Positions 45,135-54,010 of a stretch of DNA of 58,243 bases are shown one piece after another. Position 1 is the first letter of the stretch, and every line of letters begins with the position of its first letter. The notes under the pieces are model-generated. The model searched no databases. It was not told where the DNA came from and saw only the letters and a program-made list of their open reading frames with translations. The stretch comes from Eubacterium sp. An11 (GTDB taxonomy: Bacteria; Bacillota; Clostridia; Lachnospirales; Lachnospiraceae), in assembly GCF_002161065.1 (NCBI RefSeq), contig NZ_NFLV01000020.1:1-58243 (forward strand), given 5' to 3'. A program made the position numbers and the translations under genes.

Positions 45135-45914
45135 TTATTCATTTAAGTAGCTTCGGATGGATTTCAGCGCGTTTTTTTCCAGGCGGCTGACCTGGGCCTG
45201 GGAGATGCTGATCTCATCGGCGACCTCCGTCTGAGTCTTTCCTTCATAGAATCGTTTCCGGATAATATTATATTCCCGGCTGGTAAGCTGATTCATAGCG
45301 TCCTGCAGAGCCAGATGTTCCACCCAGGTCTCTTCCCTGCTTTTTTTATCACAAACCTGATCCATGAGAAAAAGAGCGTCATTTCCGTCCTGATACACCG
45401 GTTCAAAGAGAGAGACGGGAGTGGCGATGGCGTCCAGGGCATAGATGATGTCCTCTTCCGGAAGATTGATTTCTTTAGAGATTTCCTCAATGGTCGGATC
45501 CCGGTCCATGGTCTTGAGCAGCTGCTCCCTGGCGTAGATGGCTTTGTAGGCCGTGTCCCGGAGGGAACGGCTGACCCGGATACTGTTGTTGTCTCTGAGA
45601 TAGCGGCGGACTTCTCCGAGGATCATAGGGACGGCATAGGTGGAAAATTTGACGTCCAGGGTCCGGTCAAAATTGTCGATGGCTTTCATCAGGCCGATGC
45701 ATCCCACCTGAAACAGATCATCGGCATTTTCATGGTTGCCGGAGAAACGCTGAATGACGCTTAAAACCAGCCGGAGATTGCCTTTGATATACTGCTCTCT
45801 GGCGTCGGCATCTCCCTGTTCGATTTTCTCAAACAGGCTGTTTTTTTCCTCTTCTGAGAGAAGGGGAAGCTCCGAGGTGTTTACACCGCATATTTCTACC
45901 TTGTTTAGAAACAT
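45135..45914 (-). CDS. sigG: Sporulation sigma factor SigG
   Basis: Late forespore sigma factor. The N-terminus NKVEICGVNTSELPLLSEEE is the sigma-G signature (anti-sigma contact region). Region 2: NLRLVLSVIQRFSGNHENADDLFQVGCIGLMKAIDNF; region 3: SLRDTAYKAIYAREQL; region 4: TQTEVADEISISQAQVSRLEKNALKSIR. 259 residues, start ATG at 45914 after GGAGGG. In Bacillus and many Clostridia sigG follows sigE in tandem; here it is on the opposite strand. Confidence 0.96.
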   Translation of the reverse strand: MFLNKVEICGVNTSELPLLSEEEKNSLFEKIEQGDADAREQYIKGNLRLVLSVIQRFSGNHENADDLFQVGCIGLMKAIDNFDRTLDVKFSTYAVPMILGEVRRYLRDNNSIRVSRSLRDTAYKAIYAREQLLKTMDRDPTIEEISKEINLPEEDIIYALDAIATPVSLFEPVYQDGNDALFLMDQVCDKKSREETWVEHLALQDAMNQLTSREYNIIRKRFYEGKTQTEVADEISISQAQVSRLEKNALKSIRSYLNE

Positions 45915-46014
45915 TTGTACCCTCCTGCTGTTATATCCTGCTTTTTACATTCTGTTTTCTGAACCCTGCCTGCGGCAGGAAATCAATCCTGTGATGTCTG
46001 CAGAAAATTTCTCC

Positions 46015-46040
46015 TGCGTTCATATAAAAGGATGAACGCA
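46015..46040. other. Perfect 9-base inverted repeat between sigG and cinA
   Basis: TGCGTTCAT (46015-46023) and ATGAACGCA (46032-46040) with an 8-base spacer and no T run. It sits about 100 bases upstream of sigG and 70 bases upstream of the cinA -10, so an operator is possible; no regulator can be named. Confidence 0.35.
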
Positions 46041-46089
46041 AAGCGCCGAATTTATTCAGAATGTCAGGATAAAAACCAGGCTGCCGCTC

Positions 46090-46118
46090 TGGAAAAAAAT
46101 GAGAGCCTCTGTTATAAT
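46090..46118 (+). promoter_or_regulatory. Promoter for the cinA-like gene
   Basis: TATAAT at 46113-46118 with a weak -35 TGGAAA (46090-46095) 17 bases upstream. Confidence 0.45.
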
Positions 46119-46149
46119 GAAATAAAAACAGAGAAGAAAGGCGAGAGTT

Positions 46150-46944
46150 ATGGTAGCGGAAATTATCAGTGTTGGAACGGAACTGTTATTGGGAAATATC
46201 GTAAATACTAACGCCCAGTACATTGCCAAAGAGATGGCAAAACTGGGCATTGACCTGTATTATCAGTCCGTAGTCGGAGACAACGAGGAGAGACTCAGCA
46301 ATGTATTAAGAACGGCTCTGGAGCGTTCGGACCTGATTATCACCACCGGAGGCCTCGGGCCGACGAAGGATGATCTGACCAAGGAAGTGGCGGCTTCTTA
46401 TTTTGGCAAACAGCTGATTTTTGACAAAAAGACGTATCAGCATGTGAAAAAGAGGCTGGAATCCTATGGCATCACTCAGATGACAGAAAGTCAGAAAAAA
46501 CAGGCTATGATGCCGGAGGGCGCGCTGGTCATCACCAATCCGGCTGGTCTGGCGCCGGGGATCATCATGGCCCAGGGCAATAAAGCGGTGATCATGCTTC
46601 CGGGACCGCCGAAGGAGATGAAGGCATTATTTGAGGAGTGCAGCCGACTGTACATCCGGCGCCTTTCCGACCATGTTTTTGTATCCATCAATATCAAGGT
46701 CAAGGGACCGGATGAACTGCCGCTGAGCGTCATCGGGGAGGCGCCGATCGCGGACCAGCTGGGCGATATCCTTGATAATGAGAACCCGACAGTGGCCACC
46801 TATGCCAAAGAGGACGGCGTTTTGATCCGGGTGACAGCCTCCGGAAAGACCAGAGAGGAAGCTCTGGTGCTCATGAAGCCAGTGGTGACAAAGATTGCGG
46901 AGATCCTCGCAGATAAGATTGCCTGGGTAAAAGAAGACGCGTAG
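46150..46944 (+). CDS. CinA-like protein, molybdopterin-binding-fold domain only
   Basis: CinA N-terminal domain (MoCF_biosynth fold, with ADP-ribose pyrophosphatase activity in related proteins): EIISVGTELLLGNIVNTNAQYIA, TTGGLGPTKDDLTKE, NPAGLAPGI and LPGPPKEM are all present, with the KOW-like middle region after it. The usual protein is about 410 residues, with a C-terminal nicotinamide-nucleotide amidase (PncC) domain; this one stops at 264, right where that domain would begin, and no PncC-like sequence follows in any frame that I could see. It may be a naturally short form or a truncation. Monocistronic. Confidence 0.88.
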   Translation: MVAEIISVGTELLLGNIVNTNAQYIAKEMAKLGIDLYYQSVVGDNEERLSNVLRTALERSDLIITTGGLGPTKDDLTKEVAASYFGKQLIFDKKTYQHVKKRLESYGITQMTESQKKQAMMPEGALVITNPAGLAPGIIMAQGNKAVIMLPGPPKEMKALFEECSRLYIRRLSDHVFVSINIKVKGPDELPLSVIGEAPIADQLGDILDNENPTVATYAKEDGVLIRVTASGKTREEALVLMKPVVTKIAEILADKIAWVKEDA

Positions 46945-47041
46945 ATCAAAAGAAAACACGCAGATCACTCCGGAATAAAACAATACAAAATACCTGTACG
47001 AACACTATGAGATCATCCTGTCAGATGTATGGCGGCGAATG

Positions 47042-47064
47042 CCTGCATCGGGCAGGATTTTTTT
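47042..47064 (+). terminator. Terminator upstream of the polyamine regulator
   Basis: CCTGC-ATCGG-GCAGG (47042-47056) then a T7 run (47058-47064). It directly abuts the next promoter. Confidence 0.7.
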
Positions 47065-47065
47065 C

Positions 47066-47094
47066 TTGACAAATATACCAGTGTCTGCCATAAT
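47066..47094 (+). promoter_or_regulatory. Sigma-A promoter for the regulator-potABCD operon
   Basis: Perfect TTGACA (47066-47071), 17 bases, CATAAT (47089-47094). Confidence 0.8.
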
Positions 47095-47110
47095 ACAGCT
47101 TGTTTAATTA

Positions 47111-47131
47111 TACTAAACTTTCTGTTTAGTA
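47111..47131 (+). promoter_or_regulatory. Probable operator of the XRE-cupin regulator
   Basis: TACTAAAC (47111-47118) and GTTTAGTA (47124-47131) form a perfect inverted repeat with a 5-base centre, placed just after the transcription start. The position suits autorepression by the helix-turn-helix protein encoded next. Confidence 0.65.
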
Positions 47132-47286
47132 ATTACTGACCTTCCCGCGTGACGAAAAAGTCCGCAGAGGGAAAAGAGAAAAAAGAGAGAAAAAGGAGGT
47201 GCCGCCGGGCATTTTCTGCCAGAAACAGCAGAAGGGCAGACGCGGTTTTTCATGTCAAAGGAAGACAGCGCTGTGGGCCGGAAAGT

Positions 47287-47823
47287 ATGGATATTGGACA
47301 TAGAATCAGAGATTTGAGAAAAAAGCAGGGGTTGACACAGGAAGAGCTGGCGGACCGGGCCGAGCTGAGCAAGGGGTTTATCTCCCAGCTGGAACGGGAT
47401 ATGACGTCTCCTTCCATATCAACTCTGGAGGATATCCTGCAATGCCTGGGAACTTCCATCGGAGAATTTTTTCGCAGCGAGAAGGAACAGGAACAGATTG
47501 TCTTTACAGAAGAAGATTATTTTGTAAAAGAAGATAAAGAGTACGGTAACCGAATCCAGTGGATCATTCCCAATGCTCAGAAAAATACCATGGAGCCGAT
47601 TTATCTGCATCTGGATGCGAAAGGTTCCACCTATCCGGATAATCCCCACGAGGGGGAAGAATTCGGATATGTACTGCGGGGAGAGATCGTGATTCATCTG
47701 GGAAAGGAGATACACACAGCCGGAAAGGGAGATTCTTTTTACTATACGGCCGACCGGACTCATTACATTTCTTCCGAAAAAGGTGCGGATATTTTATGGG
47801 TGACATCCCCTCCAAGTTTTTAG
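47287..47823 (+). CDS. XRE-family regulator with C-terminal cupin (PuuR-like)
   Basis: Transcription factor with an N-terminal helix-turn-helix (residues 2-58: MDIGHRIRDLRKKQGLTQEELA, LSKGFISQLERD, SPSISTLEDIL) and a C-terminal cupin (about 100-175: HEGEEFGYVLRGEIVIHLG, GDSFYYTADRTHYI) likely to bind a small ligand, probably a polyamine given the potABCD genes behind it. 178 residues from ATG 47287. That start has only a weak ribosome binding site, whereas a strong one (AAAGGAGGTG, 47191-47200) lies 87 bases upstream with no in-frame ATG after it; a GTG at 47149 keeps the frame open but adds a basic stretch unlike the family. Confidence 0.88.
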   Translation: MDIGHRIRDLRKKQGLTQEELADRAELSKGFISQLERDMTSPSISTLEDILQCLGTSIGEFFRSEKEQEQIVFTEEDYFVKEDKEYGNRIQWIIPNAQKNTMEPIYLHLDAKGSTYPDNPHEGEEFGYVLRGEIVIHLGKEIHTAGKGDSFYYTADRTHYISSEKGADILWVTSPPSF

Positions 47824-47869
47824 AAAATGTAAATTCAGAGAGAAAGGTTAGAATACAGGGAAAACATAA

Positions 47870-48943
47870 ATGAAAAATAACTTAGTGGAATTAAATCACA
47901 TTTCCAAGTCCTTTGGAGAAACCATGGTACTGGATGACCTGTGTCTGGAGGTCAAAGAAAATGAATTTATCACCCTCCTGGGACCATCCGGATGCGGAAA
48001 GACGACCACGCTGCGGATTATCGGCGGTTTTGAGAAACCGGACCGGGGCAGAGTGATTTTTGACGGAAAAGATATCACCGATGTTCCGGCCAACAAGAGA
48101 AATCTGAACACGGTATTCCAGAAATATGCGCTTTTTCAGCATATGACCATTGAGGAGAACATCGCATTTGGTCTAAAGATCAAGAAAAAGTCGGACAGCT
48201 ATATCCGGGATAAGATCAAATATGCCTTAAAACTGGTGAATCTGGACGGCTATGAGAAACGTAAGCCTTCTTCTTTGAGCGGCGGCCAGCAGCAGCGGAT
48301 TGCCATCGCCAGAGCCATTGTCAATGAGCCGAAAGTGCTGCTCCTTGACGAGCCCCTGGGGGCCCTCGATTTAAAGCTCCGCCAGGACATGCAGTACGAG
48401 CTGATGCGCCTGAAGGAGGAGCTTGGCATCACATTTATTTATATTACTCATGACCAGGAAGAGGCGCTGACCATGTCTGATAAAGTGGTGGTCATGAACC
48501 AGGGGTATATTCAGCAGATGGGTACGCCGGAAGATATCTATAACGAGCCGGAGAACGCTTTTGTGGCAGACTTTATCGGCGACAGCAATATCATCGACGG
48601 TATTATGCTGGAAGACAGGCTGGTGGAGATTTTGGGACATAAGTTTGAATGCGTGGATGTGGGATTTGGCACCAACCGTCCGGTGGACGTGGTGGTTCGT
48701 CCGGAGGATGTGATTCTCGGGGAAGAAGGAAAAGGCATTCTGGACGGTGTGGTCACCTCCCTCATTTTTAAGGGCGTTCATTATGAGATGGACGTCATGG
48801 CCGGCGGTTATGAATGGCTGGTGCACAGCACAGTCTGTCATCCGGTGGGCACGAAGGTGAGCATTTCAGTCATTCCATTTAATATTCAGATCATGAATAA
48901 ACCGGAATCTGATGACGAGAAAGCGGTGAATGTAAATGAATAG
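47870..48943 (+). CDS. potA: Spermidine/putrescine ABC importer ATPase
   Basis: Energises uptake of polyamines. Walker [11 protein letters not shown]-loop [12 protein letters not shown], signature [15 protein letters not shown], Walker [14 protein letters not shown]-loop [12 protein letters not shown]; residues about 240-340 form the TOBE-like regulatory domain (VVRPEDVIL). 357 residues. It follows the regulator by 46 bases, and its end overlaps potB by eight bases. Confidence 0.95.
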   Translation: MKNNLVELNHISKSFGETMVLDDLCLEVKENEFITLLGPSGCGKTTTLRIIGGFEKPDRGRVIFDGKDITDVPANKRNLNTVFQKYALFQHMTIEENIAFGLKIKKKSDSYIRDKIKYALKLVNLDGYEKRKPSSLSGGQQQRIAIARAIVNEPKVLLLDEPLGALDLKLRQDMQYELMRLKEELGITFIYITHDQEEALTMSDKVVVMNQGYIQQMGTPEDIYNEPENAFVADFIGDSNIIDGIMLEDRLVEILGHKFECVDVGFGTNRPVDVVVRPEDVILGEEGKGILDGVVTSLIFKGVHYEMDVMAGGYEWLVHSTVCHPVGTKVSISVIPFNIQIMNKPESDDEKAVNVNE

Positions 48944-49751
48944 AAAGATATTGGCAAGCCCATACATCGTGTGGGCACTGGGATTTATTATTTTACCGCT
49001 GTTTATGATTCTTTACTACGGTCTGACCGACGGCAGCGGCGCGTTTACACTGGAAAATGTATTGGCCATCGCTGACCCGGTACATTATAAGGCTTTTGGT
49101 AATTCTCTGGTGATGGCGCTTGGCAGCACGGTGATCTGTCTTGTGATCGCCTATCCTCTGGCCTATATTTTGAGTCAGCATGAGGGCAAGGTATCCAACA
49201 CCATCATCATGCTGTTTATCCTGCCCATGTGGATCAACTTTCTTTTGAGAGTACTGGCCATGCAGATGCTTCTTTCCAACACCGGGATCATCAACGCCCT
49301 TCTGGGCTTTTTTGGCCTGCCGGCGCAGCGGATCATGTATACAAAAGGGGCGATTCTCATCGGTATGGTGTACGATTATCTGCCGTTTATGATTCTGCCG
49401 ATTTATAATGTGATGAGTAAGATCGACAAGGATGTCATTGAGGCGGCCCAGGATCTGGGAGCGACAGTTTTTGTGACTTTCAGAAAAATTATCGTCCCGC
49501 TTTCTCTGCCGGGCGTTATCAGCGGAGTGACCATGGTCTTTATTCCAAGTATGTCGGAGTTCGTTGTGGCGGATATTCTCGGCGGATCCAAGATCCTTCT
49601 TCTCGGAAACGTCATTGAACAGGAGTTTAATCTGTCCAACAACTGGAATCTCGGTTCCGGTCTCTCGATCGTTCTGATGGTATTTATTCTGATCAGCATG
49701 GCTGTTATGAACAGAAGCAAAGCGGAGGAAGGAGATACAATGTTATGGTAA
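48936..49751 (+). CDS. potB: Spermidine/putrescine ABC importer permease PotB
   Basis: Integral membrane subunit with six helices and the EAA loop [29 protein letters not shown] that docks to PotA. 271 residues. The start overlaps the potA stop and its own stop overlaps potC, so subunits are made together. Confidence 0.94.
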   Translation: MNRKILASPYIVWALGFIILPLFMILYYGLTDGSGAFTLENVLAIADPVHYKAFGNSLVMALGSTVICLVIAYPLAYILSQHEGKVSNTIIMLFILPMWINFLLRVLAMQMLLSNTGIINALLGFFGLPAQRIMYTKGAILIGMVYDYLPFMILPIYNVMSKIDKDVIEAAQDLGATVFVTFRKIIVPLSLPGVISGVTMVFIPSMSEFVVADILGGSKILLLGNVIEQEFNLSNNWNLGSGLSIVLMVFILISMAVMNRSKAEEGDTMLW

Positions 49752-50536
49752 AAGCAAAAAAATATGCAGGCAGGATTTATGTGGGCCTGATCGGATTCTT
49801 ACTGTATTCGCCTCTGCTGATTCTCATTGTCTGTTCTTTTAATGACTCGAAAATCAGGACTGTATGGGGCGGTTTTACCCTCCACTGGTACACAGATCTG
49901 TTTCAGAATGAGGAGGTCCTGCTGGCGGTGCGTACTTCTTTGATTCTTACTACCTCAGCGGCTCTTATTGCCACTGTCATTGGTACGCTGGCATGCATCG
50001 CCATGTCTGCGATGGGTAAGAAAATGAAAGGCGTGATGCAGTCGGTGGCGAACATTCCTCTGCTGAACTCAGAGATGGTTACCGGTATCGCCATCATGCT
50101 TTTATTTGTGCATTTCATGACCCTGGGATTCAGTTCCATGCTCATTGCCCATGTGACCATCGGACTTCCCTATGTCATACTCAATGTGATGCCGAAACTG
50201 CAGCAGGTGGACAAGAATCTCTACGAGGCGGCCCTGGATCTGGGAGCGTCCCACGTGTACGCCTTTGTGAAGGTGATCCTCCCGGAGATCATGTCGGGAA
50301 TCCTCGCCGGATTTTTCTTCGCCTTCACCATATCCATGGATGATTTCGTGGTGACATACTTTACCAAAGGCGCCGGCATCAACACCATATCCACCATGAT
50401 CTATCAGCAGCTCCGACGGGGGATCAACCCGCAGATGTACGCCTTGTCCACACTGCTGCTGTTTATCATTTTGATCCTTCTTGCCATCATCAACCGTCTG
50501 TCGGCCACGAAGGAAAAGAAGGAGGTGCAGTATTGA
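49745..50536 (+). CDS. potC: Spermidine/putrescine ABC importer permease PotC
   Basis: Second membrane subunit, with six helices and the EAA loop YEAALDLGASHVYAFVKVILPEIMSGI. 263 residues. The ATG at 49745 follows AAGGAG and overlaps the potB stop by seven bases. FTISMDDFVVTYF near the end is typical of PotC. Confidence 0.94.
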   Translation: MVKAKKYAGRIYVGLIGFLLYSPLLILIVCSFNDSKIRTVWGGFTLHWYTDLFQNEEVLLAVRTSLILTTSAALIATVIGTLACIAMSAMGKKMKGVMQSVANIPLLNSEMVTGIAIMLLFVHFMTLGFSSMLIAHVTIGLPYVILNVMPKLQQVDKNLYEAALDLGASHVYAFVKVILPEIMSGILAGFFFAFTISMDDFVVTYFTKGAGINTISTMIYQQLRRGINPQMYALSTLLLFIILILLAIINRLSATKEKKEVQY

Positions 50537-51681
50537 AACATTTGAAAAATATTTTCCATAATGCCGGTACAAGAGAAATCGGCAGGACTCCGGGAAAAAC
50601 CGCTGCAGGAAAGAAAGGCAGGTTCCGGAAGAGATGCATTTTGTCGCTGGCAGTGCTGGGTACGGCATTGGCTGCAGCCGGCTGTGCCGGAGGCCATGCA
50701 GCGGAAGATGAGAATACGCTGGTCATTTTCAATTATGGCGATTACATTGACAGAGACACCATCCAGATGTTTGAGGATGAGACAGGCATTGAAGTAAAGT
50801 ATGAAGAATATATCACGCCGGAGGACATGTACACCAAGTATCAGTCCGGCGGCATAAACTATGATCTGATCTGTACCTCCGATTATATGATCGAGAGAAT
50901 GATCATGGACGGAGAGGCGCAGCCCATTGATACTTCCGGTATGGAGTATTTTGAAAATGTGGATCAGAAATACATGGATTTCTGCAAGGCGTTTGATCCG
51001 GAAAATCAGTATGCCATTCCGTATTTCTTCGGCACGGTGGGAATCCTTTACAATGAAAAAATGGTCGACGAGGATGTGGACAGCTGGTCTGTTCTCTGGA
51101 ATGAGAAGTATAAAGATCAGATCATCATGGAAAACAGCGTCCGGGATGCTTTCATTGCGCCTTTGAAGCTGAAAGGATATTCCATCAATACCACGGATAA
51201 AAATGCTCTTCTGGAGGCGCAGTCTATGCTTATGGAGCAGAAACATCTGCTGGCAGCTTATCTGGTGGACGAGACCAAAGACGCCATGATCTCCGGAGAT
51301 GCAGCCCTCAGCGTCATTTATTCCGGTGATGCCACGGTGGCCATCGAGGAGAATGAAGATCTCACATATGTGGTTCCGAAAGAAGGGACGAATATCTGGT
51401 TTGACTGCTGGATGATCCCGAAGACCGCAAAACATAAGGAGGCGGCGGAAAAATTCATTGATTTTATGAACCGCCCGGATATTGCCATGCTGAATTTTGA
51501 TTATATCTGGTATGGAACTCCGAATAAAGCTGTTTACGAGGAACTGGATGAGGAAACCAGGGAAGATCCGACCATTTTCCCGGATGAGGATATCATGAAT
51601 AAATGCGAAGTCTATCAGTATCTGGGAGAGGAAATGGACAGTTATTACAGCCGTCTGTGGAAAGAATTGAAGGCTTATTAA
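50533..51681 (+). CDS. potD: Polyamine-binding lipoprotein PotD
   Basis: Surface substrate-binding protein of the importer. Signal peptide with hydrophobic core LSLAVLGTALAAA and lipobox AAGC, giving lipid-anchored C51. The mature protein begins with the PotD-like block LVIFNYGDYIDRDTIQMFEDETGIEVKYEEY and contains YDLICTSDYMIERM and IPYFFGTVGILYN. The TTG start overlaps the potC stop (TTGA) and follows GGAGGTG. The region before the hydrophobic core, about 33 residues with many basic ones, is longer than usual for a lipoprotein signal. 382 residues. Confidence 0.93.
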   Translation: MKHLKNIFHNAGTREIGRTPGKTAAGKKGRFRKRCILSLAVLGTALAAAGCAGGHAAEDENTLVIFNYGDYIDRDTIQMFEDETGIEVKYEEYITPEDMYTKYQSGGINYDLICTSDYMIERMIMDGEAQPIDTSGMEYFENVDQKYMDFCKAFDPENQYAIPYFFGTVGILYNEKMVDEDVDSWSVLWNEKYKDQIIMENSVRDAFIAPLKLKGYSINTTDKNALLEAQSMLMEQKHLLAAYLVDETKDAMISGDAALSVIYSGDATVAIEENEDLTYVVPKEGTNIWFDCWMIPKTAKHKEAAEKFIDFMNRPDIAMLNFDYIWYGTPNKAVYEELDEETREDPTIFPDEDIMNKCEVYQYLGEEMDSYYSRLWKELKAY

Positions 51682-51714
51682 AAAAATGGCAGACCAACGA
51701 AAGCAGGTGAAAAA

Positions 51715-52212
51715 ATGGGACACAAATTAACCCGGCATGACATTGACAAAATGAAAGAAGAAATCGAACACCGCAAGGTTGTCGTGCGCAAAGAGCTTCT
51801 GGAACATGTGAAAGAAGCCAGGGCCCATGGCGACCTGAGCGAGAATTTTGAATATCATGCAGCCAAAAAAGAAAAGAACCGTAACGAAAGCCGTATCCGC
51901 TATCTGGAGCGTATGATCCGGACCGCAGAGGTGGTGGATGACCACACCGCTTCCGATCAGGTGGGCGTCAACACAACGGTCACTCTTTACTTTGAAGAAG
52001 ACGACGAAGAAGATATTTTCTCCTTTGTCACGACGGTGCTGGTAGACTCCATGAAGAATCGTGTGAGCATCGAATCCCCATTGGGAAAAGCCCTCATGGG
52101 CCATCATATCGGTGACCGCGTTTACATCGAAGTCAACCCGCAGTACGGCTACTACGTAGAGATTAAAGACATCCGGCCTTTCGAGGATGATGTACCGTTA
52201 AATGCATACTGA
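51715..52212 (+). CDS. GreA/GreB-family transcription elongation factor
   Basis: Binds RNA polymerase in the secondary channel and rescues backtracked complexes by promoting transcript cleavage. N-terminal coiled coil: HGDLSENFEYHAAKKEKNRNESRIRYLERMI, whose acidic tip (DLSENFEY) holds the catalytic Asp/Glu. The C-terminal FKBP-like domain ends IGDRVYIEVNPQYGYYVEIKDIRP. 165 residues. It follows potD by 33 bases after GCAGGTGA and may be transcribed with it in part. The GreA-type acidic tip is intact, so it is probably active. Confidence 0.92.
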   Translation: MGHKLTRHDIDKMKEEIEHRKVVVRKELLEHVKEARAHGDLSENFEYHAAKKEKNRNESRIRYLERMIRTAEVVDDHTASDQVGVNTTVTLYFEEDDEEDIFSFVTTVLVDSMKNRVSIESPLGKALMGHHIGDRVYIEVNPQYGYYVEIKDIRPFEDDVPLNAY

Positions 52213-52319
52213 TCCTTTGGGATCCTTGTACTATATTTTATAAGCAAAACAACAGGGGATCCCTGTATTGCATTTTGTGACCAAAACAACAGAATACTCT
52301 GATAAAAAATATTCTTATG

Positions 52320-52367
52320 CGCGCAGGGCATGGTAAAAATATACCAGAATTGTCCTGCGCGTTTTTT
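52320..52367 (+). terminator. Terminator after greA-like gene
   Basis: CGCGCAGG (52320-52327) pairs with CCTGCGCG (52354-52361), with GGTA/TACC inside, followed by T6. Upstream, 52213-52319 holds further small palindromes, including ACAGGG-gat-CCCTGT. Confidence 0.8.
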
Positions 52368-52377
52368 GATCTTATAG

Positions 52378-52404
52378 AGAGTTCCGTCTGTCGGAACTCT
52401 TTTT
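52378..52404 (+). terminator. Second terminator
   Basis: AGAGTTCCG-tctgt-CGGAACTCT, nine perfect pairs (52378-52400), then T4. Together with the first it isolates the following gene cluster. Confidence 0.8.
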
Positions 52405-52435
52405 ATATTTATTTCTAAAAAAGAAATGGATTTAA

Positions 52436-52464
52436 TTGAAAGAACCATGGGGAAAAGATATAAT
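52436..52464 (+). promoter_or_regulatory. Sigma-A promoter of the pseudokinase cluster
   Basis: TTGAAA (52436-52441), 17-base spacer, TATAAT (52459-52464), 48 bases before the first start codon. Confidence 0.75.
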
Positions 52465-52511
52465 AATGCAGACGGCTTTTGCCGGATATCGACATAAAAT
52501 GGGGGAGAGTT

Positions 52512-53957
52512 ATGGAATTATTGTGGGAAAACCGAAGTCTGCTCAGCTCCGGCGTTACGACACAGGCTATGATGTTTGTGATCATCAACATGATTTACGG
52601 AAAGAGGGAGCGTCCCTGGGTGTTTGCCCTCACCAATGCGCTGCATTTTATCCTGACCAATGTCGTTCTGGATCTTTTTCTGAAAGAAAAATACGGTGAC
52701 GAATTCTGGTTTATGATTTTTCTGCCGCTGGCGGGCAACCTTCTGGCCTATGTGGTGGTCGTCATTCAGGCCATTAACTGGAGAGAAAACTTTGTAAAAC
52801 TTCTCCTGGCCTTCATGCTGGCGGACGCCCTCTGCGGTATGACCGGATATATGATGTATACCATTTTTGGAACCCCGGAATTGATTTTCGTATTTGGGAT
52901 GCTTGTTCTCGCGGTTTTCTGTCTGCTGTTTTCCGGACTGATGAAGAAATACAGAAATATCCGTCTCTATCACCCGTGGCTGGTGGGAGGTTTTATCCTA
53001 TACACCACCGTTCAGGGTGCATTTTCCCGTGTCCTGTATATCCTGCAGGACGCAAATGTGATATCCGCCGCCATGTTTTTCATAGGCATCTGCAATATTA
53101 TTTTTGCCATCGCCTTTGTGCTGGTGGAATATATCATTTACACCCTGATTCTTCAGAGAAAATATCACATGCTCCTGCGCAACAAAGACCAGATGGAAAG
53201 CTATTACCGTCAGGTGGCCAGACACATCCGGGAAATTGACGAGACCCGCATCCTGCTGGAACAGGGCACAAAACTCCTGTCGGGCGCTGACGCTGCATCC
53301 GGAGCACCCAAACCATTCGGAGTGTCCAAAGCATCCGGAGCCGGAGTACCCGGAAGGCAAATGGAACGAGAGGAGCAGGAAGCTGTCGCGGCGGCCCCGG
53401 ATGGCAGAGCTGCCATGAATCCCAGACAGCTGCAGGCCTACCTGGCAAAACTAAAGAGCCAGTACGAAGCGCTGGGAGAGGTCTTCTTCTGCAACGATTT
53501 CGCGGTGGATAGTGTCCTTCGCGATTATGTGGTCCGCTGCCGAAAGGAAGGAATCAAAACAGATATCCTGTTTCACGAATACCAAAGGGGAAAAGTCGCC
53601 GCGGAAGATGCGGCAGCTATCCTCTCCCGGATGCTGGACTACGGGATCAAAGCGGCGAAACTGCCTGAAGACTGGAAAATCCAGACGGCGGAGCGTCATA
53701 CAGTTTTGCAGGATAAAATGGCCCAAACGGTCATCAGCCTTCATGGGGCTTCTGTCAAAAATCAGCTAATCTTCTCCATGACAGTGACCCGGGAAGGAGA
53801 CAGAGATGCGAATAAAAATCTGCTGAAAATACGGATTCGAAAACGTTCCTTTAACCCGTGGATGAGAAAATATAACGGGATCGTGCATGTGCAGCGGGAA
53901 GAGACAAGGCTGCAGATGGTGGTGGGACTGGAGAATGGTGGACGGCCTGATAAATAA
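52512..53957 (+). CDS. AgrC-like membrane sensor with degenerate histidine-kinase domain (paralogue 1)
   Basis: Not a named family to my knowledge. Residues about 10-215 form six or seven hydrophobic helices in the AgrC-type pattern. The cytoplasmic part begins ESYYRQVARHIRE, which lines up with the KKYRHDMKKHI box of the true kinase at 56806, but the phospho-acceptor His is Gln. A Pro/Ala/Gly/Ser linker (about 258-305) is followed by FFCNDFAVDSVLRDYV, matching LYCDNIFIDTICTL of the kinase. The N-box position reads SRMLDYGIKAA instead of LLDNAIEAS, and no Gly-rich ATP lid is present before NPWMRKYNGIVHVQ. So it should sense but not phosphorylate (inference). ATG 52512 follows GGGGGAG; 481 residues. 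Confidence 0.75.
   Translation: MELLWENRSLLSSGVTTQAMMFVIINMIYGKRERPWVFALTNALHFILTNVVLDLFLKEKYGDEFWFMIFLPLAGNLLAYVVVVIQAINWRENFVKLLLAFMLADALCGMTGYMMYTIFGTPELIFVFGMLVLAVFCLLFSGLMKKYRNIRLYHPWLVGGFILYTTVQGAFSRVLYILQDANVISAAMFFIGICNIIFAIAFVLVEYIIYTLILQRKYHMLLRNKDQMESYYRQVARHIREIDETRILLEQGTKLLSGADAASGAPKPFGVSKASGAGVPGRQMEREEQEAVAAAPDGRAAMNPRQLQAYLAKLKSQYEALGEVFFCNDFAVDSVLRDYVVRCRKEGIKTDILFHEYQRGKVAAEDAAAILSRMLDYGIKAAKLPEDWKIQTAERHTVLQDKMAQTVISLHGASVKNQLIFSMTVTREGDRDANKNLLKIRIRKRSFNPWMRKYNGIVHVQREETRLQMVVGLENGGRPDK
53169..53938 (+). repeat. C-terminal module repeat, copy 1
   Basis: 770 bases of paralogue 1 recur with few differences in paralogue 2 (54668-55386). In the first 60 bases only one base differs. 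Copy 2 lacks 51 bases, net, around the codons for KLPEDWKIQTAERH. Sequence before and after these borders is not similar at DNA level. Confidence 0.9.
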
Positions 53958-54010
53958 AGAATGGAGCTATAGGAATAAATAGACTGGAAGATAAAAGAGG
54001 TTATAAAGAC

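Noticed and set aside
52213-52319. Possible riboswitch after the greA-like gene
   Set aside because: The small palindromes and two AAAACAACA repeats do not match any aptamer known to me and lie between a stop codon and terminators.
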